DNA of 64,000 nt, taken from NCBI RefSeq assembly GCF_965218685.1, contig NZ_OZ244657.1, forward strand, positions 434,001-498,000, in the 5' to 3' direction. This document shows, one piece after another, positions 27,191 through 35,074 of this stretch. Positions within the stretch are counted from its first letter, which is position 1, and every line of letters starts with the position of its first letter. A model generated the notes under the pieces. It was not told the DNA's origin, ran no database searches, and worked only from the letters and a program-made list of their open reading frames with translations. The translations under genes and the position numbers were made by a program. The DNA comes from Thalassobius sp965218685. GTDB taxonomy: Bacteria; Pseudomonadota; Alphaproteobacteria; Rhodobacterales; Rhodobacteraceae.

Positions 27191-27199
27191 TTATCCACA
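27191..27199 (+). promoter_or_regulatory. Perfect DnaA-box nonamer
   Basis: TTATCCACA matches the strict DnaA-box consensus and lies between smc and the GNAT gene. One such match is not far from what chance gives in 64 kb, and there is no cluster of boxes or AT-rich unwinding element, so this is not an origin. Confidence 0.3.
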
Positions 27200-27283
27200 A
27201 GATATTGCGATTATCGGCAGGGATTTGCCGCTTGACGAGTGCCAAGGCCGTACTGAAAACTAAGCGAAAACAGAAAGGCCCGC

Positions 27284-27739
27284 ATGCCCCTGACAATCCA
27301 CCAGGAAAGCCCGCTGACCGATGATGCTCATCGCTTGATCGAGGGTTCGGAACAGGCACTGCGCGCGGTTTATACGCCTGATGAATGCTTTACCTTTTCC
27401 GCAAAGCAGCTGGATGATCCGGCGATTTCTTTCCTTGTCGCGCGTCTGGACGGACATGCGATAGGATGCGTTGCGCTGGTGGATTTGGGCGATTACGGCG
27501 AGGTGAAACGTCTTTTCGTTGACCCTGCATCGCGTGGCACTGGCGCGGCCCGGGCCTTGATGGCACGGCTCGAAACAACAGCCCGCGCCACCGGCCACAC
27601 TGAAATCATGCTGGAAACCGGAGAGAAACTGGCCGCCGCCGTGGCGCTTTATCACGCTCTGGGCTTTACCAGGCGCGGTCCGTTCGGCGACTACGAAGAC
27701 CATCCAGCCAGCCTGTTCATGGCCAAACCACTGGGCTAA
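27284..27739 (+). CDS. GNAT-family N-acetyltransferase
   Basis: A 151-residue GNAT protein. The acetyl-CoA loop is in KRLFVDPASRGTGAARALMARLE, the classic motif A (R-G-x-G-A), followed by ALYHALGFTRRGPFGDYEDHP. Close relatives are often annotated as putative amino-acid or PhnO/YsnE-type acetyltransferases. The substrate is not deducible. Its TAA overlaps the stop of the convergent lipoprotein gene. Confidence 0.85.
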   Translation: MPLTIHQESPLTDDAHRLIEGSEQALRAVYTPDECFTFSAKQLDDPAISFLVARLDGHAIGCVALVDLGDYGEVKRLFVDPASRGTGAARALMARLETTARATGHTEIMLETGEKLAAAVALYHALGFTRRGPFGDYEDHPASLFMAKPLG

Positions 27740-28143
27740 AGCTCCACCAGCTCGCAGTTCATCTCGGTCACCTCAACACCCCTGCCGCGACTGAAATAGG
27801 TGTCGTCGATGTCGCAATCATAGGTCAGGTTTCGCGGCAGATACCGTTGTTGGTCCGGGTCATTCTTGCATTTCAACTTGGCCAGAACGACCGCCGGGTC
27901 CCCGCCTAGTTTCTTGATTTTGCATCCGCTCACCCGTTCGATCGCAAGCCCGGCCTTAGCGCCGATCACCATCCAGCGGGGCCTTGGTTCAGCATTCAGA
28001 CGAATCGCTTCGGCCTTTCGATCCTTGATCCGGACATCAAAGGTGGTCCCCTGGACCATGACCCGCGTAGCCTCTACGCCCCAGAAATCCGGGCTGGGCG
28101 TGTCGCAGGCGCAAAGCAGGATCAGGCAAGCAAGGGCTCTCAT
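27736..28143 (-). CDS. Small lipoprotein of unknown function
   Basis: A 135-residue protein starting MRALACLILLCACDTPSPDF. LCAC fits a lipobox with the second Cys (residue 13) as the lipidated residue. The mature part has further Cys residues (VSGCKIKK, KLKCKND, TYDCDID, EMNCELV). I do not recognise a family. The frame extends upstream to 28206, but the lipoprotein signal fixes the start at 28143. Confidence 0.65.
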   Translation of the reverse strand: MRALACLILLCACDTPSPDFWGVEATRVMVQGTTFDVRIKDRKAEAIRLNAEPRPRWMVIGAKAGLAIERVSGCKIKKLGGDPAVVLAKLKCKNDPDQQRYLPRNLTYDCDIDDTYFSRGRGVEVTEMNCELVEL

Positions 28144-28207
28144 GTCTGCAGGGTCCGGTATCAGGGTAAACGCGTGGTTAATGACCACCTGCGACAACTG
28201 ATGCACT

Positions 28208-28242
28208 TACATTCCATTATTTGCATATTAGTATACATTCCA
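28208..28242. promoter_or_regulatory. Direct repeat TACATTCCA x2 in an AT-rich promoter region
   Basis: Two identical 9-mers (28208-28216 and 28234-28242) start 26 bp apart, in an AT-rich stretch directly upstream of the membrane protein gene at 28268. The spacing of about two and a half helical turns suits a transcription factor with direct-repeat half-sites. This is a by-eye prediction only. Confidence 0.35.
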
Positions 28243-28267
28243 GCTGTAGAATATTTATGAGGTTGCC

Positions 28268-29482
28268 ATGACCACTCAAATCAAACGACCGGCGGACAAT
28301 TACTCTCCGCTCTATTTCCTTGCATCACTGGGGGCCGGCGGCTTGGCCGTTACTTTCTTCATGTACCTGATGTTCTGGGTGCCTCATCCCGGCCGCCCCG
28401 TTCCCATCTTCGAGGACATCCTGTCCGCCTTTCAATCCGGCTCGGTTCCGCTGCAGGTGGCCATCGCCATCGCCGTTGTCGGCATCGCCGTCTTTGCCTT
28501 CCTGAACGTCAAAATGCTGCTGTGGAACCTGTCCTCGCTTGGCAAGTTCCAGAAGACCGACAAGTACGAGGCTTTGCGCAACTCGAACGCCGAAACAACT
28601 CTGCTGGCAGCGCCGCTGGCCATGGCGATGACCGTGAACGCGCTGTTCATCGTGGGGCTGGTCTATGTGCCCAAGCTGTGGACCATCGTTGAATACCTGT
28701 TCCCGATGGCCATCGTCGCCTTTGCGCTGATCGGTCTCTGGGCGCTGCGTACGATCGGGGACTTCCTGGGCCGTGTGCTGACCAAGGGTGGAGTGTTTGA
28801 CGTGACTGCGCATAACTCTTTCGCCCAGCTGATGCCGGCCTTTGCCCTGGCCATGGTAGGCGTGGGTCTGGCCGCCCCCGCCGCAATGAGCACCAACACG
28901 CTGACTGTTGGAACTTCGGTGGTGCTGTCGACCTTCTTCGGCTTTGCTTCGATCCTGTACACCGTCGTGGCCGCCGTGACCGCCTTCAACTCGATGCTGC
29001 ATTATGGCACCGCGAAAGAGGCCGGCCCCACCCTGATGGTCATCGTTCCGATCATGACCGTTCTGGGTATCCTGTTCCTGCGTCAGGACCACGGTCTGCA
29101 CGTCACCTTTGACGTCCATGGCTCGGCAGGCGAAACCATGGTGTTCCTGGCCCGTATGCTGACGGTGCAGGTCGTGTTCCTGCTGCTTGGGATGCTGGTG
29201 CTGCGCCGCCAGGGTTACTTTGCAGACTTCGTGATGGGCCCGAAAACCTCGCCTGGTTCTTATGCTCTGGTCTGCCCCGGCGTGGCACTGTCGGTGATGA
29301 TCCAATTCTTCGTCAACAAAGGTTTGGTGGCTGCTGGTGTGATCGATAAATTCTCGGCCGGGTACTGGGCGGTGACCGCGATTGCCCTGATCTCGCAAGC
29401 GTTGATGGTCTGGCTGGTGCTGCGACTGAACCGGCAGCATTTCGGGAAAACTTCGCAAGCGGTGGCCGTTCCCGCCGAATAA
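28268..29482 (+). CDS. Ten-helix membrane protein, possibly TsoY/TDT-like
   Basis: A 404-residue polytopic membrane protein with about ten hydrophobic segments. The first is YFLASLGAGGLAVTFFMYLMFW, and short charged loops such as SLGKFQKTDKYEALRNSNAE connect them. The general pattern resembles the TehA/TDT anion-channel class. From memory it resembles proteins NCBI calls TsoY family, a group that includes selenoproteins; I cannot confirm this. It ends in a strong terminator. Transport of a small anion is plausible but inferred. Confidence 0.6.
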   Translation: MTTQIKRPADNYSPLYFLASLGAGGLAVTFFMYLMFWVPHPGRPVPIFEDILSAFQSGSVPLQVAIAIAVVGIAVFAFLNVKMLLWNLSSLGKFQKTDKYEALRNSNAETTLLAAPLAMAMTVNALFIVGLVYVPKLWTIVEYLFPMAIVAFALIGLWALRTIGDFLGRVLTKGGVFDVTAHNSFAQLMPAFALAMVGVGLAAPAAMSTNTLTVGTSVVLSTFFGFASILYTVVAAVTAFNSMLHYGTAKEAGPTLMVIVPIMTVLGILFLRQDHGLHVTFDVHGSAGETMVFLARMLTVQVVFLLLGMLVLRRQGYFADFVMGPKTSPGSYALVCPGVALSVMIQFFVNKGLVAAGVIDKFSAGYWAVTAIALISQALMVWLVLRLNRQHFGKTSQAVAVPAE

Positions 29483-29490
29483 CGAACAAG

Positions 29491-29520
29491 AAGGGCGACC
29501 CGATAGGGTCGCCCTTTGCT
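29491..29520. terminator. Bidirectional rho-independent terminator
   Basis: An 11-bp perfect stem (AAGGGCGACCC with its complement, loop GATA) is followed by a short T-rich run, between the convergent membrane protein gene and the fasciclin gene. Confidence 0.85.
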
Positions 29521-29536
29521 GTTTATGCCGAGGCTC

Positions 29537-30085
29537 TTATTTCGGCAGCAGCACCTTATCGACAACATGGATCACGCCGTTCGATTGCTGCATATCCGCG
29601 ACAGTCACTTGGGCCGCGTTGCCGCTTTCGTCATAAATGTAGACCTTGCCGCCCTTCACCTGGGCCGACAGAGCATCGCCAGACACCGTGTTGAAGTGGA
29701 AAAAGCCATCCGCGCTGGCTTGGGCCTTACCTGCCAGATCCGCGCCGGACCAGCTCCCCGCCACCACGTGGGCGGTCAGAACTTTGACCAGAGTGTCTTT
29801 GTTTTCGGGCTGAAGCAGGGTTTCAACGGTCCCCGCAGGCAAAGCGCCGAATGCGTCATTGACCGGCGCGAACACGGTAAAAGGGCCGGGGCTGGACAGG
29901 GTTTCGACCAGGCCAGCAGCCTGAACCGCCGCCACCAGCGTCGTATGATCAGCCGAACCCACAGCCGTTTCCACGATGGTTTTGGACCCGGACATCGCGT
30001 CCGCTTTGCTGGTCTGCATCGCAAAGCTGGTGCTGGCGATCAGGGCCAATGCGGTGCCGGCGAAAATGGTTTTGAACTTGGTCAT
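29537..30085 (-). CDS. Secreted fasciclin (FAS1) domain protein
   Basis: A 182-residue protein with a signal peptide (about residues 1-22, ending STSFA) and one FAS1 domain: TLVAAVQAAGLVETLSSPGP, FTVFAPVNDAFGALP and the C-terminal NGVIHVVDKVLLP. Such single-domain proteins occur in the periplasm or outside the cell and are linked to adhesion. GAGGAG lies nine bases before the ATG at 30085. It is divergent from the FadR-type regulator. Confidence 0.92.
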   Translation of the reverse strand: MTKFKTIFAGTALALIASTSFAMQTSKADAMSGSKTIVETAVGSADHTTLVAAVQAAGLVETLSSPGPFTVFAPVNDAFGALPAGTVETLLQPENKDTLVKVLTAHVVAGSWSGADLAGKAQASADGFFHFNTVSGDALSAQVKGGKVYIYDESGNAAQVTVADMQQSNGVIHVVDKVLLPK

Positions 30086-30219
30086 AGCTAGTCTCCTCAT
30101 GCGGCCTAAGCCTGTTGTTGATGTGAAGGACTACGCAGCGCATGTCCGACTGGTTTCATTTTTCTTGTTCACGAATGATCACGGCACTGTGAGGTCTGGC
30201 TCTTGTCAGTGCGGGCACG

Positions 30220-30238
30220 TGGTCATATCATTTGACCA
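30220..30238. promoter_or_regulatory. Candidate operator of the FadR-type regulator
   Basis: A perfect dyad TGGTCA-N7-TGACCA lies 13 bp before the start of the GntR-family gene. Arms of the TGGT/ACCA type are typical of FadR-subfamily sites, although their usual spacer is shorter. Its position over the ribosome site suggests autorepression. Confidence 0.6.
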
Positions 30239-30251
30239 AAAAGGACAAGCC

Positions 30252-31019
30252 ATGCCCTTCCAAAAGGTCCAGCCCGAAAAGCTGTCCGCCGCTGTAACCC
30301 GCCAGATCGAACTGCTGATCCTGCGCGGCATTTTGCGCCCTGGAGAGCGCCTGCCCTCGGAAAGAGAGCTGTCCGAGAAGCTGGGCGTCTCGCGCCCTTC
30401 GCTGCGCGAGGCCATCGCCGAGTTGCAAGACAAAGGATTGTTGACCACCCGCGCCGGGGCCGGGATTTATGTCGCCGACGTTTTGGGCTCGGCCTTTTCC
30501 GAGGCACTGGTCAAACTTTTCGCCGCCCATGACGAGGCCGTGTTCGACTATATTTCCTTCCGCCGCGACATGGAGGGGCTGGCCGCCGAACGCGCCGCGC
30601 GCCTTGCTTCGGACACGGATCTGAAGGTGGTCCAGACCATTTTCGACAAGATGGAGGCCGCGCATTCCAAACGCGACCCCGCAGACGAGGCCCGCTTGGA
30701 CGCCGATTTTCATCTGGCCATTATCGAGGCCAGCCACAACGTGGTGATGCTGCACATGATGCGTTCGATGTACCAATTGCTGCGCGAGGGCGTGTTCTAT
30801 AACCGCACGATCATGTTCCGTCAGCGCACGACGCGTGACACCCTGCTGGACCAGCACCGCGCCATCAACGATGCGCTACAAGCACGCGAACCAGTGGCAG
30901 CACGGCAAGCCGTCGAGGCGCATTTGGATTTCGTTAAGAATTCGCTGAGCGACCAGCAAAAGGCCGAACGGAACGAGGAAATCGCCTTACAGCGATTCCA
31001 ACACGAAAAAGCCCGCTGA
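30252..31019 (+). CDS. GntR-family transcriptional regulator, FadR subfamily
   Basis: A 255-residue repressor-type protein. The N-terminal winged helix has GERLPSERELSEKLGVSRPSLREAIAELQDKGL. The C-terminal FCD domain has DADFHLAIIEASHN and the late His in DQHRAINDAL, the usual metal-binding positions. Close groups include PdhR and LldR, which sense pyruvate or lactate, but the ligand here is unknown. The ATG at 30252 is chosen because the family N-terminus begins there, though the frame is open much further upstream. It ends at a terminator shared with the atp operon. Confidence 0.9.
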   Translation: MPFQKVQPEKLSAAVTRQIELLILRGILRPGERLPSERELSEKLGVSRPSLREAIAELQDKGLLTTRAGAGIYVADVLGSAFSEALVKLFAAHDEAVFDYISFRRDMEGLAAERAARLASDTDLKVVQTIFDKMEAAHSKRDPADEARLDADFHLAIIEASHNVVMLHMMRSMYQLLREGVFYNRTIMFRQRTTRDTLLDQHRAINDALQAREPVAARQAVEAHLDFVKNSLSDQQKAERNEEIALQRFQHEKAR

Positions 31020-31026
31020 AACGAAA

Positions 31027-31053
31027 AAACCCGCGCTTTCGCGCGGGTTCTTT
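31027..31053. terminator. Bidirectional terminator between gntR-type gene and atpF
   Basis: A nine-bp GC stem (AACCCGCGC with its complement, loop TTTC) is flanked by A6 on the left and TTT on the right. It can serve both convergent transcripts. Confidence 0.88.
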
Positions 31054-31074
31054 GATGTCTTGAACTGACCGTAA

Positions 31075-31632
31075 TCAGTGCAGTTTCGCGTCCACTTCGG
31101 CGATAGCTGCGTCGATCAGCTTGTTGCCTTCGGTCGCGGTCATCTGCTTGGCGATCACGTCGTTGGCGGCACCGATGGCAATGGTGATTGCCTGATCGCG
31201 CACGGCCTTGACGGCAGATGCCTCGGCAGAAGAGATCTGTTCCTCGGCGGCCTTCAAGCGGCGTTCGATGGTCTTGGCCAGATCTGCCTTTGCCTGCTCA
31301 GCGGCCACACCGGCCTCTTCCTTGGCGTGGGCGACGATACGGTCGGCCTGATCCTGAACCTCTTTCTGCTTACGCTCGTACGAGGCCAGCAGGGTCTGGG
31401 CTTCTTCACGCAGAGCGCGTGCTTCGTCCAGTTCCGACTGAATATCGTCAGCGCGCTTGTCCAGCATCTTGCCCAGCATCGAGGGCACTTTGAAGTACAC
31501 CAGAACCAGGATGAACAGGATGAAGGCCAGCAGCACGATGAAGTTCGTGTTGTGCAGCGAAAAGAACGGACCCGAGGCCGCGAAGGCCGGAGTAGCCGCA
31601 GTCAGGGCCAGCAGAGTAGCAAGTGTACGCAT
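31075..31632 (-). CDS. atpF: ATP synthase F0 subunit b
   Basis: Peripheral-stalk subunit of the F1F0 ATP synthase. It has 185 residues with an N-terminal signal-like segment (MRTLATLLALTAATPAFA), a membrane helix (FIVLLAFILFILVLVYF) and a long Ala/Glu/Lys-rich coiled coil. The cleavable-looking leader is common for this subunit in Rhodobacteraceae. It is the last gene of the atpI-B-E-F'-F operon. Confidence 0.95.
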   Translation of the reverse strand: MRTLATLLALTAATPAFAASGPFFSLHNTNFIVLLAFILFILVLVYFKVPSMLGKMLDKRADDIQSELDEARALREEAQTLLASYERKQKEVQDQADRIVAHAKEEAGVAAEQAKADLAKTIERRLKAAEEQISSAEASAVKAVRDQAITIAIGAANDVIAKQMTATEGNKLIDAAIAEVDAKLH

Positions 31633-31636
31633 TCCC

Positions 31637-32176
31637 TTACCCTTTCAAACGAGCAGCAACAGCTGCGTCCACGGTTTTCGCGTCTGCCTCGTTGCCCAGG
31701 GCAGCGATGATTTCAGCGGTGGTGTCCTTGGCAACGTCTTTGACGCTTTCCAGGGCATTCGCGCGAATCTCGGCGATGACTTTCTCACCCTCGGCCACTT
31801 TCTCGGCGATCTCGGCATCCGCCTTGGCGGTGGCTGCGTCCAGATCGGCCTGAATTTCGGCCTTGGTTTCAGCGACGATGCGTTGGGCTTCGGCACGGGC
31901 GTCTGCCAGTGCTTTATTGTAAGCCTCTTCAGCTTCGACCGCTTTCGCCTTCAGCTCTTCAGCTGCGGCGATATCGTTCGTAATTGTCCCCTGACGCTCG
32001 GCCAGAACCGCAGCAATGCGGGGCAGCGCGATGCGCGACAGGACGAAGTAGATCACGACCAGCGTGACCAGAAGCCAGAAAATCTGGTTGCCCCAGTTCG
32101 AAAAATCCAGCTGCGGCATGCCGGGTGCGGCGGCCTCAGCGGCTTGACCTGCGGCGTCGTGCGTATTGCTCGCCAT
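31637..32176 (-). CDS. atpX: ATP synthase F0 subunit b'
   Basis: The second, divergent b-type stalk subunit, found in photosynthetic lineages and their relatives; together with b it makes a heterodimeric stalk. It has 179 residues: an Ala-rich head, one membrane helix (IFWLLVTLVVIYFVLSRIALPRI), then a long charged coiled coil. It lies 4 bp before atpF. The symbol varies in the literature (atpX, atpG or atpF'). Confidence 0.93.
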   Translation of the reverse strand: MASNTHDAAGQAAEAAAPGMPQLDFSNWGNQIFWLLVTLVVIYFVLSRIALPRIAAVLAERQGTITNDIAAAEELKAKAVEAEEAYNKALADARAEAQRIVAETKAEIQADLDAATAKADAEIAEKVAEGEKVIAEIRANALESVKDVAKDTTAEIIAALGNEADAKTVDAAVAARLKG

Positions 32177-32256
32177 TGCGTCCTCCTTGGGAACTTCCGG
32201 TTACACCGGGCAGGCGCGCTGCGCCCACCCGGCCGTAAGGATGTGTTCCGTTCGGA

Positions 32257-32481
32257 TTAGACGGCGAACATCAGCAGCAGAGCGACCAGGAACGAGAAGA
32301 TCCCCAGGGCTTCTGCGAATGCGATGCCGATGAACAGGGTTGCAGTCTGCGAAGCAGCTGCCGAGGGGTTGCGCAGAGCGCCTGCCAGGTAGTTACCTGC
32401 AACGTTACCAACACCGATTGCTGCTGCGCCCGAACCGATTGCTGCCAGGCCTGCGCCGATGTGTGCCAGATCACCTTCCAT
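32257..32481 (-). CDS. atpE: ATP synthase F0 subunit c
   Basis: The proton-carrying ring subunit: 74 residues forming two helices with the Gly-rich first helix (GAGLAAIGSGAAAIGVG) and the ion-binding Glu in IGIAFAEALGIFSFL. RNPSAA in the polar loop is typical. It stands between atpB and the two b-type genes, with longer gaps than the rest of the operon (about 50 and 80 bp), which commonly allow extra translation of the c subunit. Confidence 0.97.
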   Translation of the reverse strand: MEGDLAHIGAGLAAIGSGAAAIGVGNVAGNYLAGALRNPSAAASQTATLFIGIAFAEALGIFSFLVALLLMFAV

Positions 32482-32534
32482 GATGTATCTCCTTACGATT
32501 GGAAGTTTGAATAAGTAGGGTTTAGTGTCGAACC

Positions 32535-33293
32535 TTAGTGCGACGGATGCAGAGCGTCCTTCAGATACACACAGGTCAGAATTGTGAACACGTAGGCCTG
32601 GATGAAGGCCACAAGGACCTCCAGACCGTACATGGCGGTGATTGCGACCACCGACACGGGGCTAACAGCAGCAATGGCTGCGAAGCCCGCGAAAACCTTG
32701 ATCACGGCGTGGCCAGCCATCACGTTACCAGCCAAACGAATGGAGTGGCTGACGGGGCGCACGAAGTACGAGATCAGTTCGATAATTGCCAGGATCGGGC
32801 GCAGCGGCAGCGGCGCGCTGGACACCCAGAACAGGCCGAGGAAACCCATGCCGTTCTTGACGAAACCGGTGACGGTCACGGTCACGAACACCAGCAGAGC
32901 CAGAACCACGGTCACAGCAAAATGCGAGGTGGTGGTAAAGCTCATGGGCAGCAGACCCAGGAAGTTGGCGAAAACGATGAACATGAACAGGGTCATGATG
33001 TAGGGGAAGAACTTGACGGCGTCCTTGCCGGCGACATCCTCGACCATCTTATATACAAAGACATAAGCCAGTTCGCCGATCGACTGGCTGCGCGACGGCA
33101 CGGTTGCGCGGCGCGAGGTCCCCAGAACCATCAGCGCGATCACTGCGACAACCGCCAGGGCCATCCACAGGGTCACGTTGGTGATGGTGTACCAGTGAAT
33201 CGCGTCACCCCCGAACAAGGGTTTTACGATGAACTGATCCATCGGGTGGAAAACCAGACCGCCTTCTTCCGCGCCATGTGCTTCGCTTGCCAC
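32535..33293 (-). CDS. atpB: ATP synthase F0 subunit a
   Basis: The stator subunit forming the proton half-channels. It has 252 residues with five or six membrane helices. The essential Arg lies in HSIRLAGNVMAGHAV, and the C-terminal helix has GLEVLVAFIQAYVFTILTCVYL. It starts with GTG at 33293, with AGAGGA upstream and 2 bp after the atpI stop. Confidence 0.96.
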   Translation of the reverse strand: MASEAHGAEEGGLVFHPMDQFIVKPLFGGDAIHWYTITNVTLWMALAVVAVIALMVLGTSRRATVPSRSQSIGELAYVFVYKMVEDVAGKDAVKFFPYIMTLFMFIVFANFLGLLPMSFTTTSHFAVTVVLALLVFVTVTVTGFVKNGMGFLGLFWVSSAPLPLRPILAIIELISYFVRPVSHSIRLAGNVMAGHAVIKVFAGFAAIAAVSPVSVVAITAMYGLEVLVAFIQAYVFTILTCVYLKDALHPSH

Positions 33294-33295
33294 GT

Positions 33296-33625
33296 CTATG
33301 TCCTCTCGTCCTTCTTGGCCTCTTCGGCCAATGTCTGTTCCTGGATCTCTTTTGACGTGCGGATCATCGTCTGTATCCCCGCCGCAAGACCCAACAATGT
33401 GAATATGACAAGGAAGATCGGGATGGTTCCGAACAGGCTGTCCAGCCCAAATCCTATGCCAAAACCGATCCCAAGACCGGCAACTAACTCGATCACCATC
33501 CGCCAGGCCTGATTGGCCATGGAATAGTGTTCGTCCGCGCGGGGTTTCGGGGACTGGGCCACTTTCGCAGCCTCGATCCGGGCTTCCAGACGCTCTAGGT
33601 CGCGTTTCTGGTCGGGATCGGTCAC
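33296..33625 (-). CDS. atpI: AtpZ/AtpI-type ATP synthase accessory protein
   Basis: A 109-residue protein with a charged N-terminal half and two helices (MVIELVAGLGIGFGIGFGLD and IPIFLVIFTLLGLAAGIQTM), matching the AtpZ/AtpI group that assists F0 assembly. I choose the GTG at 33625, which has AAAGGGGG eight bases upstream; a TTG six bases earlier is too close to that site. It opens the F0 operon. Confidence 0.88.
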   Translation of the reverse strand: MTDPDQKRDLERLEARIEAAKVAQSPKPRADEHYSMANQAWRMVIELVAGLGIGFGIGFGLDSLFGTIPIFLVIFTLLGLAAGIQTMIRTSKEIQEQTLAEEAKKDERT

Positions 33626-33809
33626 GCGCAAAACCCCCTTTGGACGGTTGGCCCTGTGCTACGGTGCGGCACGGCCTGAGTCAAGCATGCAAAACGCCCT
33701 TGCTCGCCCCCACTAACCTATTGAAAAACAACAATACCCCGAGTCTCCCGGCGCGACATTCCGGACCCGACTGCGACCTGTTAGCGCCCACATGAGCCAT
33801 TTCCCATAT

Positions 33810-33825
33810 TCAACTGTTTGGTTGA
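33810..33825. promoter_or_regulatory. Candidate ArsR-type operator
   Basis: TCAAC-N6-GTTGA forms a perfect dyad 25 bp before the ArsR-family start codon, in a locally AT-rich segment. The position suits autorepression by the following gene. Confidence 0.45.
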
Positions 33826-33850
33826 TCTTCGGATTTGGCGCGGGTAACGC

Positions 33851-34195
33851 ATGGGCATGACACTGGCCGCTTCCCTCGATACCGTCTTTGCCGCTCTGGG
33901 CGATCCCACGCGCCGGCAAATCCTGTCCATGCTGCTTGAGGACGACATGGCCGTTACCGATGTGGCCGATCCGTTCGAGATGTCATTGGCCGCAATCTCC
34001 AAGCACCTGACGATTTTGGCTAATGCCGGACTGATCAGTCAGGAAAAGCGCGGGCGTGTAAAATGGTGCAAGCTGGAACCCGACGCCCTGCGCGAGGCCA
34101 GCATCTGGATGCAAAGCTTTGGTCAGTTCGAAGCGGTGAACCTGGATGCCTTTGAACGCTTTCTGGAATCCGAGCTGAACGGCAAGACCGACTAG
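33851..34195 (+). CDS. ArsR-family winged-helix regulator
   Basis: A 114-residue regulator with FAALGDPTRRQILSMLLEDD and the recognition helix in MSLAAISKHLTILANAGLISQEKRGR. It lacks the Cys pairs of metal-sensing ArsR proteins (its only Cys is in VKWCKLEP). It therefore resembles the subgroup that usually sits beside an SRPBCC/AHSA1 gene, but no such partner is in this window. Its TAG overlaps the convergent EamA stop by 4 bp. Confidence 0.88.
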   Translation: MGMTLAASLDTVFAALGDPTRRQILSMLLEDDMAVTDVADPFEMSLAAISKHLTILANAGLISQEKRGRVKWCKLEPDALREASIWMQSFGQFEAVNLDAFERFLESELNGKTD

Positions 34196-35073
34196 CGGTC
34201 GCCCTTCAGCAGCATCACCAGCGCCAGGATGCTTAGCCCGACGCCCAGAAGCACCAAAGACGTCGGTGCGCCGTGGCCCAGCGCGATCTCCCATACCAGT
34301 ACCCAGCTTGGGGTAAGATAGGTGTAGGCCATCACCTTGGCCGAGGGCAGCCGCAGCGAGGCGTATTGCAGCAACACAAAGGTGATCGCACTGGCAAAGA
34401 TCGCCACGTATAGCAGCGTGATCCAGACGATCCCCGGCATGGCCGCCCAATCCGTCACCAGAAAATCACGCCACCCCCAGACGGTCACCACGATGCAACA
34501 AGCCACCAGCATTCCGAAGGTAAAGACCACGGCAGGCTCACCCCGGTTCAGCTTGCGCACCATGGGGGTATAAATCGCATGAGCGATGCAGCCGACGAAA
34601 TAGATCGCCTCGCCCCGGCCCACCTGAAACTGCAAAAGGGCATTCAGGTCAGCGCGAAAGATCACCCAGACGGCCCCTACCCCCCCGATCGCCAGGGCCG
34701 CAGCCATCCAGCCGGTCGTGATCTGGCGCAACAAAAAATACCCGGCAAAGGCCGCCATGATTGGCGTCAGGGTAAACACGGCAGCCGCGGAAACAGGCTC
34801 TGCGGTTTTCAGCCCCTCGAACATCAGCACGAAATAGGTGGCGAAAATGCCCCCCAGAACGAAATAGCGCCACGGAGCGTGCAATGCGGATCGGGGCACA
34901 CCGGTTGTGGCAAAAGCAGCCACGCCAACAAGCACTGCCGCGATCAGGAACCGCAAGGAATTCAGCACCGCCGGAGCGATATGCGGCGCCGCCATCACCC
35001 CAAGCGAGAACGAGCCAGCCACAAGAGCCGAAAACAACAGCATGGCCGCATGGCCGCGCAAAGCCTGGCTCAT
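34192..35073 (-). CDS. EamA/DMT-superfamily transporter
   Basis: A 293-residue ten-helix exporter. The two EamA halves are visible: SGSFSLGVMAAPHIAPAVLNSLRFLIAA early on, and IFASAITFVLLQYASLRLPSAKVMAYTYLTPSWVLVWEIALG late, the latter being the family's typical second-half E-x-x-L-G signature. It starts just 1 bp past the end of the lysR gene, so the two may share a transcript and the regulator could control it. Substrate is unknown. Confidence 0.85.
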   Translation of the reverse strand: MSQALRGHAAMLLFSALVAGSFSLGVMAAPHIAPAVLNSLRFLIAAVLVGVAAFATTGVPRSALHAPWRYFVLGGIFATYFVLMFEGLKTAEPVSAAAVFTLTPIMAAFAGYFLLRQITTGWMAAALAIGGVGAVWVIFRADLNALLQFQVGRGEAIYFVGCIAHAIYTPMVRKLNRGEPAVVFTFGMLVACCIVVTVWGWRDFLVTDWAAMPGIVWITLLYVAIFASAITFVLLQYASLRLPSAKVMAYTYLTPSWVLVWEIALGHGAPTSLVLLGVGLSILALVMLLKGDR

Positions 35074-35074
35074 C

